From Ypsolopha sequella (Eukaryota; Arthropoda; Insecta; Lepidoptera; Ypsolophidae): DNA of 64,000 nucleotides. This document shows positions 32,011 to 43,525 of the stretch, one piece after another. Under the pieces are notes generated by a model that ran no database searches, had not been told where the DNA came from, and saw nothing but the letters and a program-made list of their open reading frames with translations. Both the position numbers and the translations under genes were made by a program. Within the stretch, counting starts at the first letter, position 1. Each line of letters begins with the position of its first letter. Location of the stretch: contig OW203987.1 of assembly GCA_934047225.1 (NCBI GenBank), positions 2,321,501 through 2,385,500 on the forward strand, written 5' to 3'.

Positions 32011-33185
32011 TGGCTATGGATTTTAATCCATTGTATTAAGGGGCTATACTGTGAAAATTTACACTTTTTGAAGTAATTTATCTGCTCTTTTAATGAAGTT
32101 CCAAGTAAAATAAATTAGTATAACAATTTTGGGACCTTTTACTAGATTTTGGTATATCAGAAATGCGATAGGAGGAATTTCATTCGATAGAAATAATTAT
32201 TGAAATCAGGTCTAAATTTACACTTTTTTTTGATATTCTGACAAATTAGGAAAGCATACAGACTTGAAAAATATTTATTTAGATGGGTTTTAACTACACC
32301 TAAATTACTGGTTATGGAATTTTTTGTAGCTATTTTAGTTAATTTTGAATTAATTTAAAACCAACTTTTTGACAATTTTCCCCAATTCCGTCCCTTTTCG
32401 CACTGCGGGTCTTTCTGCCTGGAGTAACGGGGACCTTTGCTAGCACGGTATATCGCCTTAATTGATTTATTCTTTATTGAGGAACAGTAAACCTTTTGTT
32501 TGTTAATGAAGTTATACTATTGGACCCTAAAGTTACACTTTCAACAAGTAATTTCAAGTTAACTTTTTAATGCCTGACTCACCTGTGATAATATAACAAA
32601 TAGTATTGAGAAACTTCTGAGTGGTGATGGTCAGTGAGGAATAAAAGTATTGGTCATTGCATGGTTAAAGCATATATTGGATACAGATATATGTACATAA
32701 AATATAATAACTGGATAGGGAGCTCACAACGACTATCCTGTTGGATGGTTGTCGGGCAGCAACTCACCATTTGCCATATTTGAATTTGTGACAGATTTTT
32801 AAGCCAGATGTCCGTTGTCATATAACATAGACCATGGACCTGTTGTTCGGCCCATTTAGCATCCCATCCTCATAGCCCACTCCGGGTCGCTTCCTCCCTG
32901 GCAATAGTTTGGCAACTCTGGGGGACTGTCCGTTGGTGTATCTCAGTGACACGTTGGGGGAGGGGCCTCCATGGATACAGCCATCTCACATTTGGATTAA
33001 ATGGTACCAAAGGCCTCTTCAATGTTCGTTTTAGACTCCATGAACAGGGTTCGAAATTATCAAGATTATGATGGATGCTTGATGAATGTCTGATAACTAT
33101 CCGAAGAATATGCGATAATGATCGGATAGGTGTCGGATAATTATCACCAGTGTAAGAAATTAATTTGTTATATTGTTTGAATGAA

Positions 33186-33375
33186 TGAATGAATACACAC
33201 ATTATTGTACATGGTTGAATAAAAAAAAAAAAAAATAGAGTACAGAGTTTTGAACACACAATGTTGTACAAGGACGGACTTATCACTTAAAGCGATTTCT
33301 TCCAGCCAACCTTTGGGTAGTGAAGAAAGTATTATTCTACCTAATGTGGAAGTGGATACTAGATTTACAAAATAA
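33186..33375. repeat. LINE-type tail fragment
   Basis: ACATTATTGTACATGG, then GGACGGACTTATCACTTAAA and TTCTTCCAGCCAACC: the same family as the tails at 4707 and 5229, but diverged. It follows GAATGAATGAATGAAT repeats. Confidence 0.6.
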
Positions 33376-33984
33376 ATAAATAAAAGAAGAATTAAAACCA
33401 ATAAAGTGAATAAGTATTCTTACCCAAATAAACTTACACAATATATTGTATGTTGATATATACACATACATACCGTATACATACAAATAAAAAAATAAAA
33501 AAAAAATACTTAATATATTATACATAAAAATATCAATAGACTGAGTGATGAAGTGAGACTACCAACACAAATTAACATTAATTAAAGTAAAAATAACTTT
33601 TAATATTATATTTTGAATTATTAAAAGTTGTGCTTTAAAGCGCTGCAGAAACGCGCGAAAGCCCTCTAAATCCGAACTGAATTTTGTATGGTACGGGGAA
33701 TCCCCACAACAGCGGCGGGGCGCGAGCGCAGCACGTTGAAAATTCGTGCGTTCGGTTATACACAAGTGCGAAAATACACGTTCGAATACAGTTTACTTTA
33801 ATTAACGCAATTTTTGTTATTATCAATTGATAATCATCGAGCTATTTTTATCATGATAATTATCAAGATCATTTTCACGGATTAGTATCCTTTCGAACCT
33901 GCCTATGAATGCCTTTCAAATGACCGGGTCCCTATGGGCTCGTGACTGAGAAGTGTAACTGCATAATAATAATAATAAAATTCT

Positions 33985-34110
33985 CTATTGCACTAAAAAT
34001 TTGTATAGAAGGCGAACTTAAAGCTATCTAGCATTGTCTTCCAGTTAACCTTTGATGCTGTGGATCGTTATTGGGTAGTGTCAAGAAAGGTATCGTAGAA
34101 ACAATACTAA
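33985..34110. repeat. Second, more diverged LINE-type tail fragment
   Basis: TTCTCTATTGCAC, AGGCGAACTTAAAGC and TCTTCCAGTTAACC in the same order and spacing as the other tails. Confidence 0.5.
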
Positions 34111-34717
34111 ATACCTAAAACAATACTAAATGACGGAGGCATTAAAATATTAGTATAAACAAACGGAGCATAATATCTACATAATCATAAACAAATGTAC
34201 TACTTACTATAAAATAAAAATACATACATACATATTATATACAAATACATATTATGTAAATATAATATGCTATTTAAGATTCAAAACTCATACAAGGATT
34301 GATAAAGTAAATGTGCTATGACTGTATTAATTACTTTTTATATTATGTAAAAAAGTGCTGCAGGACTAACAGCTAATGATGAAGACTCTCGAATGACGAG
34401 TGAATGAATTTGTAATCATGTCAGTTTTATGTGTGGGGGTGCACAAATGTAAATGGTTCTCTGGGTGTTGAGGGCGACCAAGGGAATCACGGGAAACGAA
34501 CCTTTCTTTTAGGTAAGAGGGGATCATTGAAGATGTTTCAAAGAAGCGTTAAAATATGAACGTTACGACAATTTCGGATATTAAGCCAGTTAAGATTAGA
34601 ACGGGATTGCGACACATGGTCGTACTTACGGCAATGGACTATGCAAAAGTTTAAAAGTTAAGCCCTGTTCAGTATAAGTAATTGATTGTTTTCTCACTAG
34701 ATTTTGCTGTTGATACC

Positions 34718-35560
34718 TGAGGCCGACCCACGTGTGTGTGGACGCGGCATTTCAATTGCTGTTGATGCCTGAGGCCGACCCACGTGTTTGTGAACGCGGC
34801 ATTTCATCAACTAAGATCTGAGGCCGATACACATTATGTGTGTACGCGGTATTTCATCACCATAAACAGAGGCTGATACACATGATATGTGTACGCAGTA
34901 TATCATCAATTTCATATTATAATCTGAGGCCGATACACATTATGTGTGTACGCGGTATTTCATCATCATAAACAGAGGCTGATACACATGATATGTGTAC
35001 GCAGTATATCATCAATTTCATATTATAATCTGAGGCCGATACACTGTATGTGTGTACGCGGTATTTCATCACCATAAACAGAGGCTGATACACATGATAT
35101 GTGTACGCAGTATATCATCAATTTCATATTATAATCTGAGGCCGATACACATTATGTGTGTACGCGGTATTTCATCATCATAAACAGAGGCTGATACACA
35201 TGATATGTGTACGCAGTATATCATCAATTTCATACTATAATCTGAGGCCGATACACATTATGTGTGTACGCGGTATTTCATCATCATAAACAGAGGCTGA
35301 TACACATGATATGTGTACGCAGTATATCATCAATTTCATATTATAATCTGAGGCCGATACACATTATGTGTGTACGCGGTATTTCATCATCATAAACAGA
35401 GGCTGATACACATGATATGTGTACGCAGTATATCATCAATTTCATATTATAATCTGAGGCCGATACACTGTATGTGTGTACGCGGTATTTCATCAACTAC
35501 GACACCATGAACAGAGGCTGATACATCTGGCGAGTGTACGCAGTATTCTATCAAGAATTC
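34718..35560. repeat. Tandem satellite of about 53-bp half-units arranged as 106-bp dimers
   Basis: Half-unit A reads GAGGCCGATACACATTATGT then GTGTACGCGGTATTTCATCA; half-unit B reads GAGGCTGATACACATGATAT then GTGTACGCAGTATATCATCA. A+B pairs repeat every 106 bp, with AATCTGAGGCC at 34921, 35027, 35133, 35239 and on to about 35450. The first two copies (34718-34830) are more diverged (CACGTGTGTGTGGACGC). Every half-unit has an inverted core (TACACAT/ATGTGTA) that could form a hairpin. Confidence 0.9.
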
Positions 35561-37530
35561 AACGCTGAGCAGAGACAGATAATGAAGAAATATATTACAT
35601 ATATAGTTACGCTTATATGACATGCGTCAAATTGTTGAAAATAGTCGGTTCGGCTATGGACCATAAAAATAATTTGTACAAAAATATAGTTAATGTAATA
35701 AACTAATAAGTAATAACATCACCAGACTAAATGAAGCCATTCAGCGGGTAACGGATGGCCGGAACGAATTATACTGCTGATTATTTTGTCTAACTGTTTT
35801 AACTGGCATATTGTTTCATGTTAAAGCCTTTTGCTGAAGTTAGAGTAACATGAAGTAAGTTTTTAATTATTTATAAGAGTAAGTTTTGTAAACCTATATG
35901 TTTGTGTTGTGTTTGGTATCGATTGGTCAAACTAGTAAAATTATTATTTTGTGGTATAAATTAATAGAAATGGAAATAAAAGATGTCCAAGAAGACCCTT
36001 CATTGTTATGATGTTGTAAGCCTTGCATATTCTGTTAATTTGTGAATCTTATCATAATTTTATTTCGCTTTTTGACCCCTTAAATATAAATGTTTTAATT
36101 ATTCGTTAACTAAAGATGTAATTTGTTGACCTAAACGGAGTCACCAAATTGTTGTATTTAAATAAAATTATGATGATCAGGTCTAGGAATAGGGACATTC
36201 CTCATACAGGATGGCCGATGCGCACTACAAGGGTGCGCGTGATAATTTTGAGCAGTCATGCTTATTTATTTGTTAAAATTTTTGTACAAGAAGCAAATCT
36301 CATAAGTACATATAATTATACAATGCCTTGTAAAACTATATAAACATTTCGTCCGCAGGAATCAGTCACGAGATTTGCGGAAAGGACATAATTTATTTTA
36401 AATTTTGGTTACTTAAATATTTTCCTTTAGATGATCAATTGTGTGGTGTTTCTAAAAGATATTTTTCAGATGTGGTAGGTAATTGTAATTGTTGATTGTA
36501 AATAGGCATTTCAAAATTAAATAAAACAAATTTCAGACAAGGCTGACGACAATAAATACGAACATTTTCATGCACAGTACAGAATGTTTATGTATAAGTT
36601 TTCTGATGAAATGTTGAATGTTCTATATTCCATAACAAAATAATTGTTGCTTCAAGAAATAATGTATTATATGTTTATAATATTTCACTTAGGTACGTAA
36701 ATAAAAATTATGTATTTACAATGTAGGTGACATTCCAATAAAATAAATTATGGTTATCAACAATTATGTCATGGAAAATTCTAGTACATCATCAATATTA
36801 ACATTAACGAAATAAAATTGACAAAAGTAAGTAGGTACTTATGTGTTATATTCCATTAGAATAATATTATTGTGATATCTATGTTTGTTCCGTACATTAT
36901 AGCCTGATTAGAATGGCATAGATGTGCTTATCAATAATCTTGTAAAAAGACTTTCATTAATACACACATTTAAAGGAACTGATAAACCTACACTTGATTT
37001 ATATAAATGAGCTTAAAATAAAGTTGAAAAATGTATTTTGAGTTAAGTATATTAATTGTCCTCAATCGTATTCAATTAAATTTTGTTTAAGACTTAATTA
37101 CTTATACTTAGGTACGTATAATCGCATTGAGTTTTGTTAAAAGACATAAGATAATTGTAGATACGAGTATAAACTATAAATATACATGACAATATAAAGT
37201 ATTCAACTTGATGTTTGAACGCTTATAACGTCTAGTAGACTTGTGAATCGATTAGTGTATTTCATCATTTTTGTACATTTACCAGGTGTTTTTGATACCT
37301 ATGTATAGCGATTATCGATATAGTAAAACCTTAAAAATGTTTTATCAATTTAAGTTACGATATGATCTATTATTCCATTAAAATATTCAGATATTAAAAT
37401 ATTATATAAAATATTAAGATATTCGGTTAAGTTACAGTCTGTTAAGATATTAAGTATAGGTAGTATTTGGTCTCTATAATTTTATATACTTAATTTTGCC
37501 TGAGGTCAGGCAATGGTCAGGATGGCCGAC
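35561..37530. other. A+T-rich non-coding part of the LTR element
   Basis: No coding sequence seen. Near 36137 the text GGAGTCACCAAATTGTTG resembles an LTR/primer-site junction read in reverse and might be a relic of another LTR element; I could not find a partner. Confidence 0.4.
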
Positions 37531-37742
37531 TGTTAGCTATTACAGATTTTTATTACATATATTTTGTTATCTAAAATAATCATTGTCAAGTAGGAATATT
37601 TTATTGTGAGACAGCTGGCAATACACAGCTGTCAGTCTAGAATTACGCGGGGTATTGTAAGGTGATAGTGTCCCCAATAAAACTATATCAAAATATCTTA
37701 TCCGCCTGTATTATTTATAGTATATTATTAGTAATACTAACA
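37531..37742 (+). repeat. Right LTR, 212 bp
   Basis: Same length and sequence as the left copy. The bases before it (GGTCAGGATGGCCGAC) are only weakly purine-rich. Confidence 0.85.
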
Positions 37743-37751
37743 AAACAAACA

Positions 37752-38200
37752 AAACAAAAGTTATTTTTGATAATTATAGTTCAAATCAACAAGTCAACAA
37801 GAAAGTTTTATTTAATTTTGATAATTGTAGTCCATATCACCAAGTTAGCCGAAGCCAACTGTAAAGCACTCTCAAGTGTCCACACAAACAAGAAAGTTCT
37901 GTTAGATAAGTATAGTTCAGATTAACAAGTTAGCCGAAGAAACCGTAAAGCACTCTCAAGTGTCCACACAAACTAGAAAGTTCTATAAGATAAGTATAGT
38001 TCAGATTAACAAGTTAGCCGAAGCCAACTGTAAAACACTCTCAAGTGTTCACACAAACAAGAAAGTTCTATTACGTAAGTATAGTTCAGATTACCAAGTT
38101 AGCCGAAGCCAACTGTAAAGTACTCTCAAGTGTCCACACAAACTATATAGAAAGTTTTATTTGATAATTATAGTCCAAACCAACAACTTAACCGGAGCCA
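37752..38200. repeat. About five tandem 85-bp repeats
   Basis: CAAGTTAGCCGAAGCCAACT starts at 37841, with copies at 37926, 38010 and 38095 and weaker ones at 37790 and 38184. The spacing is 84-89 bases. Units share CTCTCAAGTGTCCACACAAA. They may belong to the leader of the older LTR element whose gag lies at 26.4-30.1 kb. Confidence 0.85.
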
Positions 38201-39013
38201 AGCTCAATTTTGAAGCTTGTCACTTAATAACTGGATTGATCTCACCAAACTGTCGGGTGTCGGGATGGACAAGTAAGGAACATCGCATTCCTAAACTCAA
38301 CCGGCCTCGAGCCCAACCAACCCATGGCAGGCGAGGACCCGGCAAGTACGGACTTGTTCACAACGTAAGAAAGTCAGCGATTCAACGAACTTTCACTATT
38401 GCAAACGTTCACTAGAACTTATCACCGCTTTTAGCGTCCTTTCGCTTATTAGAATCCAATTTACGTATTAGAATTCTGGTGGCGTCATAAAACATAAAAA
38501 ACATAAAATATCTTTATTTACCGTAAAACATCATAAAATACAGTGAGTATCTGACTCCTAAAAAAGTTTTAACTGTAAGCTAGGAGTCAGCACATTCCCA
38601 TAATTTCGGTTTGTTATAATAATAGCCAGAAAGGTACATACAAAACTATGAAACAATTTTTAATTATTTTTAACTTAACTTAATGTTAGTATGTTAACAA
38701 AGAATAAACAAATTAATAACTTAATAAAAGAGGCATTACGGTTAACAATTACCTAGATTAGAAAATGAAGGTTTAACATTTGGTCAGTTTTTTTTTTTTT
38801 TTTTTTTTGTGGTAGTAGTGTTAGTAATCGCTAAAATTAAACCTTTTTATTAATATTAAAAAGTGAAAAGAGGGTGTATACTGAATTAGAAGTGAGTGTG
38901 TGTAATTAAGTGTATTATGTATGAGTGTGATTGTGATATAGGTTGAGTGTATGTGTGTGCGTGGAAGTGTGAGAATACAAATAAAAGTATATATTATTAG
39001 TCCTAGGATTAAC

Positions 39014-42010
39014 CTACAACAGCATTTCAGTCTGCTCGTAAGTTAAGTCGCTTAGCCATTGGAAAATTTTATGTCGCCTTAGGAAACTACTCAATTTTTT
39101 AAATCTTACTTTACTGTTTATAGCATTGTATAAATTTGGAGCCTGAAAATCGTAGTGACCACGTGCAAACTCGCTCTTGACCGCTGGTAAAGGACAGCGA
39201 TCTAGACGTTGTCTTGCTTCGGGAAGGTGTGGAACTGTAAAGCGATGATACCTTTTAAGGCATTGGTAAATAAAAGACTTACGCACGCTGAGTACTTCAG
39301 ATTGTTCGTATACTGAAATGGTGGGATGTCTCCATGGTAGGTACAACATGACCTTGAGCACCTCGCGTTGGGCACGCTCCATCTCAATCAGATGGGATTT
39401 AGAAGCTCCGCCCCATGCACATATGCAATAATTAATTACGCAGTGACCAAGAGCATTATATACACGCACAAGATTTGACTTTTCGGTTACATTTCGTAGG
39501 TTCTTGAAAACAAAAATCAACCTTCTGAGCCGTTTGGCAGTACTTGATATGTGAGAGTGCCAGTTAAGCTTATTATCAATAATTACTCCAAGATATTTTA
39601 AAGTGCTAACTCTATTAATATACGGACAGTTGCATGTTTGCAGATTGGTAGGATTAGTGTTGCAAGGATAAGTATGGATTTTTATTTTAAATTCTTCTTC
39701 AGGGAGACATACTATTGTTTTGCTAAAGCACATGTATTTTGTTTTAGCTGCGTTTAGTGACAAAAGGTTTCTTTCTAACCAGTTTGTTACCCTGCAAAGG
39801 CCTCGTTCAGCAAGACTCTGAACCTCTTCCCAAGTTGTTCCATGGTAGAGGATGACAGTATCATCGGCAAACATGATAAGGTTTGAACCTGCAACAGTTA
39901 ACTGACACAGGTTGTTGATGTATAAAAGGAACAGTGTTGGTCCCAGAGTGCTTCCTTGGGGGACACCATAAGTGCACGTGGCACTATCACTGAGCTGGCT
40001 GCAAACCCTAACACGCTGCTCCCTATTTGTAAGGTAATCCCTAAACCACTGTAAGGGAGTTCCTCTGACACCTACATTCTCCAATCTAGACAAAAGAATA
40101 GGGATCGAAACCGTGTCAAAAGCCTTTTGCAGGTCGAGAAACACTCCCAAGCACTTATTGCCTTTATCTAGGTATTTAGTTATTAACGATGTCAACCTAA
40201 GAACGGCATCTTCTGTTGACCTTCCATTCCTAAATCCGTATTGGTTTTCTGACAAGTAATTATTGGTTTCCAGATATTTAGTTAGTCTTTTATTTACCAA
40301 TTTTTCAATAATTTTTGAAATAGTTGACAAAAGAGATATTGGCCGGTAGTTAGAAGCTAATTTTTTATCACCACTTTTGTAGATGGGACTAACTATGGCT
40401 TGTTTAAATATTGCTGGAAAGCAACCTGTTGTAAAGCTTATGTTACAAAGATGCGCAATAGGTTCAGATAATATGGAGCAATGTGTTTTGAGAAAAGATG
40501 TAGATATTTTATCCCAACCCGGAGCGCTTCTTAGTTTTAGTGCAGCTATGATCGCTTCTATCTCAATACGAGTAGCAGGAAACATCATCATTGAGTTGCT
40601 AGGACCTTCCTCTAGTGCTTCAACTGCCAGTTCAGAATCCGTAGTATTTAACTTGTTCAAGGTATTATTGGCTAGATTGGCTCCTATTGAGGTGAAAAAG
40701 TTATTTACATTGTTAAGTGAATCTTTTGGAGTTTCTTTTGTTGTAAGTAGATCTGGTGTAGACATTTTTATATTTTGTAGGTTGCAAAGTTCTTTAATTA
40801 TTTTCCAGGTCTGTTTCATGTTTCCCGAAGATTGCTGGAGCTGGTTTGTGTAATATTGTTTTTTAAGAGTTTTGATAAGGTTGTTCAACCTGTTCCGATA
40901 AATAGTGTATGTTATTTTGAACTGATCATTGTTTATATTTTGCCCCTTGTTCATTTTTTTATACATTTTATTTTTTTTATTAATAGATTTGACCACTCCA
41001 GTAGTGATCCAGGGCTTTAAAGGTGTGTGTCTTCTAGGTAACTTTGTGATTATTGTGTTATCTTCAATAACTTTTTGTAGGTTAGAAACTAGGATATTTG
41101 CAGCATTATTGGCATCTGTGGTTGCATAATACTCATTCCAATTTATTTCATCAAGTGATTTTTCAATACCATTGTGATCTATCGAGATCTTTTCATAGGA
41201 AATTGTTTTTTTATCTACGTTAGTTTTGTCAAGGTATAATAGAATTGGACTATGGTCAGTAAATTTGTCAAAAACAATAGTTTTAATTTTGCGATTGGAT
41301 CGAACCATAAAGTGATCGAGACACGTTTTATATCTTGTGGGACGATCTATACATTGACGAAGTCCATGTGATGCTATTAGATTTAGATATCTAGAAGCAT
41401 CACTGGTGAGATTAATTGGCATAGTATCAAAGTTAATATCACCAGTAAAAATTAGATTTTTACAGCGACAGCCTCTTAGTACCGTATCAATTGAGTCAAT
41501 GTAATTTTTTGAATTTAGATTTGGGTCTGGAGGTCTATAGGAACAAATGACTGCACAGTCATTGGCTAGTTCAATCACCAAAAAGTTGCCGTCCGTTGTA
41601 TCTTGTGGTTCAAAAACAGATTTGACCGCTAGGTCCTCTTTAATATAGGCAATAACGCCATCATTTTGGTTTAAAGATCGTTTTGTGTAATACTTGTTGT
41701 AGTTATTTATGGCAGGAATATTAGAATACTCGTCCGTTCTAGATTCAGTCAGGACAATAATGTCCACTGCAATGTTCAGACTAGCAACAAAAATTAGGAA
41801 TGCATCGAGGTTGCAGTTTACACTTCTAATATTAACCGTGAGAACAATCAGTGAAGATTTTAATTTCCTACCACAGTCAAGTACCTCAGGGCACAAGTGT
41901 GGCTCGTCCAAATTAACACACTCAGTGTCTATGTCTCTGTCCAAGTCCTCTGTGACTTCTAAGTTAATTTCTTCGAAGATAATTGTTTGCAATTTCATAG
42001 TCAGGGTCAT
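39014..42010 (-). CDS. LINE ORF2: endonuclease and reverse transcriptase
   Basis: 998 codons, unbroken. The N-terminal APE-type endonuclease shows LTVNIRSVNCNLDAF, IIVLTESRTDEY, NDGVIAYIKEDL, CSYRPPDPN, NLIFTGDINFDT, TCLDHFMV and FTDHSPILL. The reverse transcriptase has NYRPISLLSTISKIIEKLV, GFRNGRSTEDAVLRL, FLDLQKAFDTVS, YGVPQGSTLGPTLFLLYINN, IMFADDTVILYHG (catalytic FADD) and YLGVIIDNKLNW. The C-terminus holds HCVINYCICAWGGASKSHL and LYNAINSKVR. This enzyme nicks target DNA and copies element RNA at the nick. Motifs and ORF1 type point to the CR1/Jockey side of LINEs. No RNase H domain was seen. Confidence 0.93.
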   Translation of the reverse strand: MTLTMKLQTIIFEEINLEVTEDLDRDIDTECVNLDEPHLCPEVLDCGRKLKSSLIVLTVNIRSVNCNLDAFLIFVASLNIAVDIIVLTESRTDEYSNIPAINNYNKYYTKRSLNQNDGVIAYIKEDLAVKSVFEPQDTTDGNFLVIELANDCAVICSYRPPDPNLNSKNYIDSIDTVLRGCRCKNLIFTGDINFDTMPINLTSDASRYLNLIASHGLRQCIDRPTRYKTCLDHFMVRSNRKIKTIVFDKFTDHSPILLYLDKTNVDKKTISYEKISIDHNGIEKSLDEINWNEYYATTDANNAANILVSNLQKVIEDNTIITKLPRRHTPLKPWITTGVVKSINKKNKMYKKMNKGQNINNDQFKITYTIYRNRLNNLIKTLKKQYYTNQLQQSSGNMKQTWKIIKELCNLQNIKMSTPDLLTTKETPKDSLNNVNNFFTSIGANLANNTLNKLNTTDSELAVEALEEGPSNSMMMFPATRIEIEAIIAALKLRSAPGWDKISTSFLKTHCSILSEPIAHLCNISFTTGCFPAIFKQAIVSPIYKSGDKKLASNYRPISLLSTISKIIEKLVNKRLTKYLETNNYLSENQYGFRNGRSTEDAVLRLTSLITKYLDKGNKCLGVFLDLQKAFDTVSIPILLSRLENVGVRGTPLQWFRDYLTNREQRVRVCSQLSDSATCTYGVPQGSTLGPTLFLLYINNLCQLTVAGSNLIMFADDTVILYHGTTWEEVQSLAERGLCRVTNWLERNLLSLNAAKTKYMCFSKTIVCLPEEEFKIKIHTYPCNTNPTNLQTCNCPYINRVSTLKYLGVIIDNKLNWHSHISSTAKRLRRLIFVFKNLRNVTEKSNLVRVYNALGHCVINYCICAWGGASKSHLIEMERAQREVLKVMLYLPWRHPTISVYEQSEVLSVRKSFIYQCLKRYHRFTVPHLPEARQRLDRCPLPAVKSEFARGHYDFQAPNLYNAINSKVRFKKLSSFLRRHKIFQWLSDLTYEQTEMLL

Positions 42011-42279
42011 TGTATTTGATACTTACTTTAGTATCAATAATTTGATGTAATACTTGACTGTTAAAAATTTTTGGTTGTTTTTGGATATAAAGTTGTTTAA
42101 GTGTGTATGTAAAAGAGTTTTGTAAGGACTGTGTTGTTTTGATTAAGAGTGTTGGTATGGTTTTGTGTACAGATATGTGTGTGAATACAGTATACAAGTG
42201 ACATGATTTAGTAACAGGTATGGAATAGGGCAAGACAGTAAAACAATATCTTAAATAAAATATCGATAGCAAGAAAACA

Positions 42280-43491
42280 TTACTGTCGTTTCTGAAGCTT
42301 TCCGAGATCACCTTCAGTTTCAATTCTGATTTGTGCTGAGCCTTCGGTCTTTCTAATGTAGATTCTTCCACGTGATGTCCAACAATATTTGTAGTCATGT
42401 GACTTGACAAAGTCCCGGGCCAGAAAAAACAATCTTTTGGTTTTGGTAGTTAAGTTGTCTGAAATGAAGATCGGTTTAGTATCGCCTTCTATTTGCAGCT
42501 GAGTTGTTGTAAGTTTTTTTTCCTCCCTATTTGCAGTTTTACTTGCTCTCAATACTTTTTCTTTAATGATTGCACTATTAAACTCAACTATAATGGGGTT
42601 AATTTCAGCTTTCGTGTTGTACCGAAATACATCTTTAATATCTGACGATTTGATTTCAATTTTCAGTATTTCACCAAACTTTTTTATTGTAGCCACCAGA
42701 TCATCCTTATTCTCCGACTGCTTCTTGGGTAGATTTCTTATTTCGATACTAGTAGCTCTCTGTTGCCTTTCCATGTTTTCGACTTTTTCCTCAAGTGATT
42801 GTATGTACTCAAAGTTCTTCTTTCTTTCTGTCTCCAGGTTCAAAATTTTTTCAGTTATTCTATCGTACTTTTCAGACAAAAGGTTTTGTGACTCCTTAAT
42901 TTCGCTGTTTGTCTTTTTTATTTCTTCCAAAAATGTCATTAAAGTCATAAACGTGTTCTCTAGCTGACCAAACTTTTGGTCCTGTTCAGTTTTCCAGGAG
43001 CTGGAGACTCGATTAAATTCACTCGATATAAATGTACGAAGTTGTTCATTTAAATCTCCTTCCTGCTGTTTCTTAGTTTTATCCTGACCATGCGTAGGTA
43101 GGTTGCCTATGGACTTGGGCATATTTTGGTCAGGGTCAGAACTTTTTAAAGGCGTGTTGGTATTGTCTGACTTAGGCTGCTTACTTTTGCAACTAGGGCA
43201 TTGCCAGTCTAGCATGGACTTGATTTTTGAGCTTGTAGTTCCAACGCATAAAGGGTGGTAAACAAGAGGGCACAAGCTGCATTTTACTCTATCATCGTTC
43301 TCCGCGTAGTTGTTGCAAGCGAAACAGAAATTAGCTTTGCAAGCTGGACAATACCAAACTTTTCGTCTCTTAGCTTCTTCAGGCTTTAAGTTCACACATT
43401 TGGTGTGATACACCACTGCGCAACCCACTTCGGCACAGACAATTTTATCGTTAGTTGGCACAGACAACTCGCATTTATTACATTTCTTCAT
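42280..43491 (-). CDS. LINE ORF1: PHD-like fingers, coiled coil, FP-like domain
   Basis: 403 codons. Residues about 3-105 hold two PHD-like zinc clusters (CNKCEL ... CPACKANFCFACNNYAEN and CSLCPLVYHPLCVGT ... CPSCKSK). Residues about 150-255 are a coiled coil (LLSEKYDRITEKILNLETER, YIQSLEEKVENMERQQ). The C-terminal third (about 255-390: SIEIRNLPKKQSENKDD ... VFRYNTKAEINPIIVEFNS) resembles the nucleic-acid-binding domain shared by some insect LINE ORF1 proteins and the baculovirus FP protein. ORF1 would bind element RNA. It ends about 270 bases before ORF2. Confidence 0.82.
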   Translation of the reverse strand: MKKCNKCELSVPTNDKIVCAEVGCAVVYHTKCVNLKPEEAKRRKVWYCPACKANFCFACNNYAENDDRVKCSLCPLVYHPLCVGTTSSKIKSMLDWQCPSCKSKQPKSDNTNTPLKSSDPDQNMPKSIGNLPTHGQDKTKKQQEGDLNEQLRTFISSEFNRVSSSWKTEQDQKFGQLENTFMTLMTFLEEIKKTNSEIKESQNLLSEKYDRITEKILNLETERKKNFEYIQSLEEKVENMERQQRATSIEIRNLPKKQSENKDDLVATIKKFGEILKIEIKSSDIKDVFRYNTKAEINPIIVEFNSAIIKEKVLRASKTANREEKKLTTTQLQIEGDTKPIFISDNLTTKTKRLFFLARDFVKSHDYKYCWTSRGRIYIRKTEGSAQIRIETEGDLGKLQKRQ

Positions 43492-43525
43492 GGTTCAATG
43501 GTTTTACACGTGGATGGATGAATAT

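Larger units (their letters stand above)
30256..37742. mobile_element. Non-coding LTR element (LARD-like) with apparently identical LTRs
   Basis: Two direct 212-bp repeats (30256-30467 and 37531-37742) begin TGTTAGC, end CTAACA, and appear identical at every position when read side by side. AAAC flanks the pair at 30252-30255 and 37743-37746 as a 4-bp target duplication. The 7,063 bp between them hold no frame of more than about 140 codons and no recognisable gag or pol, but do hold a long tandem repeat and LINE-tail-like pieces. This fits a large non-autonomous LTR element mobilised by another element's proteins. The plus orientation is likely: the LTR has CCCCAATAAAAC on that strand. A PBS-like TGGTGCCGTGACTGAC lies at 30545, 77 bases from the LTR, which is unusual. 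Confidence 0.75.

Noticed and set aside
32870..33286. 138-codon minus-strand frame in the non-coding LTR element
   Set aside because: Crosses a poly(A)-type run and a LINE tail; no family motif.
34718..35560. Possible CRISPR-like array
   Set aside because: The repeats are directly tandem without unique spacers and lie in a eukaryotic LTR element; it is a satellite.
42566..42967. Hydrophobic 133-codon plus-strand frame
   Set aside because: Antisense of the ORF1 coiled coil, which makes Leu/Phe/Ser-rich shadows.
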